A stretch of DNA of 5,830 bases from RGIG7213 sp045657205 (lineage in GTDB: Bacteria; Bacillota; Clostridia; Oscillospirales; CAG-272), in assembly GCA_045657205.1 (NCBI GenBank), contig JAZOSS010000124.1:1-5830 (forward strand), written 5' to 3'. The notes beneath the pieces were generated by a model that saw only the letters and a list, made by a program, of their open reading frames with translations, did no database searches and was not told the origin of the DNA. Of this stretch, positions 5,688 to 5,830 are shown piece by piece. Numbering within the stretch: the first letter of the stretch is position 1; each line of letters opens with the position of its first letter. The position numbers and the translations under genes are program-made.

Positions 5688-5714
5688 CAAGTTCGAATCT
5701 TGTCACCTCGACCA
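5670..5714 (+). pseudogene. 3' fragment of tRNA-Pro(CGG); probable attachment-site scar of an integrated element
   Basis: 45 bases that match tRNA-Pro from the anticodon loop to CCA. TTCGGGA (5670-5676) is a 7-base anticodon loop with anticodon CGG. It is followed by the 3' anticodon stem CGTAG, the variable loop, and the T arm GCAAG-TTCGAAT-CTTGT. The 3' acceptor strand CACCTCG, discriminator A and CCA (5712-5714) come last. G72 with A73 is the bacterial tRNA-Pro signature (C1-G72). The 5' half is missing: bases before 5670 do not pair with CGTAG and carry no D arm or acceptor strand. A break exactly at the anticodon loop is typical of tyrosine-integrase recombination in tRNA genes, so sequence to the left is probably element-derived and sequence to the right is the original chromosome. 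Confidence 0.8.
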
Positions 5715-5751
5715 TAAAGAAAAGACACCATAAAGGTGTCTTTTCTTTATG
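5713..5751 (+). terminator. Strong intrinsic terminator after the tRNA-Pro fragment
   Basis: Perfect 17-bp inverted repeat CATAAAGAAAAGACACC (5713-5729) and its complement (5735-5751) around ATAAA. The GACACC/GGTGTC core followed by TTTTCTTT works as a terminator on the plus strand, and the A-rich left arm gives a T-rich tail on the minus strand too. It begins within the CCA end, as expected of the tRNA gene's own terminator. Confidence 0.88.
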
Positions 5752-5766
5752 TTTGTTGTATTAAAT

Positions 5767-5793
5767 CTCGACTTACGACTTCTACGTCCCGAA
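5767..5793 (-). repeat. Inverted copy of the tRNA-Pro attachment core
   Basis: On the minus strand, 5793-5776 repeats the first 18 bases of the tRNA-Pro fragment exactly. It then continues T-AAGT-CGAG, which follows the tRNA T-arm sequence with one substitution, one missing base and another substitution. Further upstream on the same strand, TAGCGC (5820-5815) and TGGTA (5810-5806) resemble the tRNA-Pro D arm at nearly the right distance. The anticodon stem does not pair, so this is at most a decayed tRNA-like sequence or a second attachment site. Confidence 0.65.
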
Positions 5794-5830
5794 CTACAAA
5801 GACTGTACCATAGAGCGCTATGCTTGGAGC

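Overview
The window looks like part of the chromosome of a gut-type Clostridia species (Oscillospiraceae, Christensenellales or a relative), probably close to an integrative-element insertion site. This is inferred from a moderate-to-low G+C content, strong AGGAGG-type ribosome binding sites, short extended -10 promoters, and gene families typical of gut Firmicutes: a dockerin surface protein, a DUF6809-like protein, a seven-helix membrane LuxR protein and a VbhA-like antitoxin. No ribosomal or housekeeping marker is present, so the genus cannot be named.

Positions 1-3525 hold a three-gene operon on the minus strand. It starts with a ~149-residue protein of unknown function (3525-3076). A 942-residue secreted protein follows (3052-224), with a beta-helix-like N-terminal half, Ig-like repeats and a C-terminal type I dockerin. 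The start of a second secreted protein (202 to the window edge) comes last, and its first mature residues resemble the first strands of a cohesin. The gaps are only 23 and 21 bases, each containing a ribosome binding site. The operon has a good promoter (3583-3611) preceded by a striking array of ATCACCC direct repeats (3611-3702) spaced in whole turns of the DNA helix.

Positions 3711-4780 hold a complete minus-strand unit. It encodes a 320-residue membrane regulator with seven predicted helices of the HisKA_7TM type and a C-terminal LuxR/GerE DNA-binding domain. It has its own promoter and a strong terminator, and that terminator ends just before the repeat array. The simplest reading is that this regulator senses something at the membrane and binds the array to switch on the dockerin operon. 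This is inference, but the layout is explicit. It is the best candidate in the window for a little-described system: a membrane one-component regulator controlling a small cohesin/dockerin-like surface assembly.

Positions 4813-5182 hold a small DUF6809-like gene on the minus strand with its own promoter and a perfect terminator. Diverging from it on the plus strand is a 61-residue VbhA-type Fic antitoxin (5339-5524) that keeps the inhibitory SxxxEG motif but has no Fic toxin beside it. Its promoter carries a palindrome over the predicted transcription start that is close to the Fur-box consensus.

Positions 5525-5830 contain no supportable gene. They include a 45-base 3' fragment of a proline tRNA (anticodon CGG) beginning exactly in the anticodon loop, followed by the tRNA's terminator. 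This is the usual scar of an element integrated into a tRNA gene. An inverted copy of the first 18 bases of the fragment lies about 100 bp further on.
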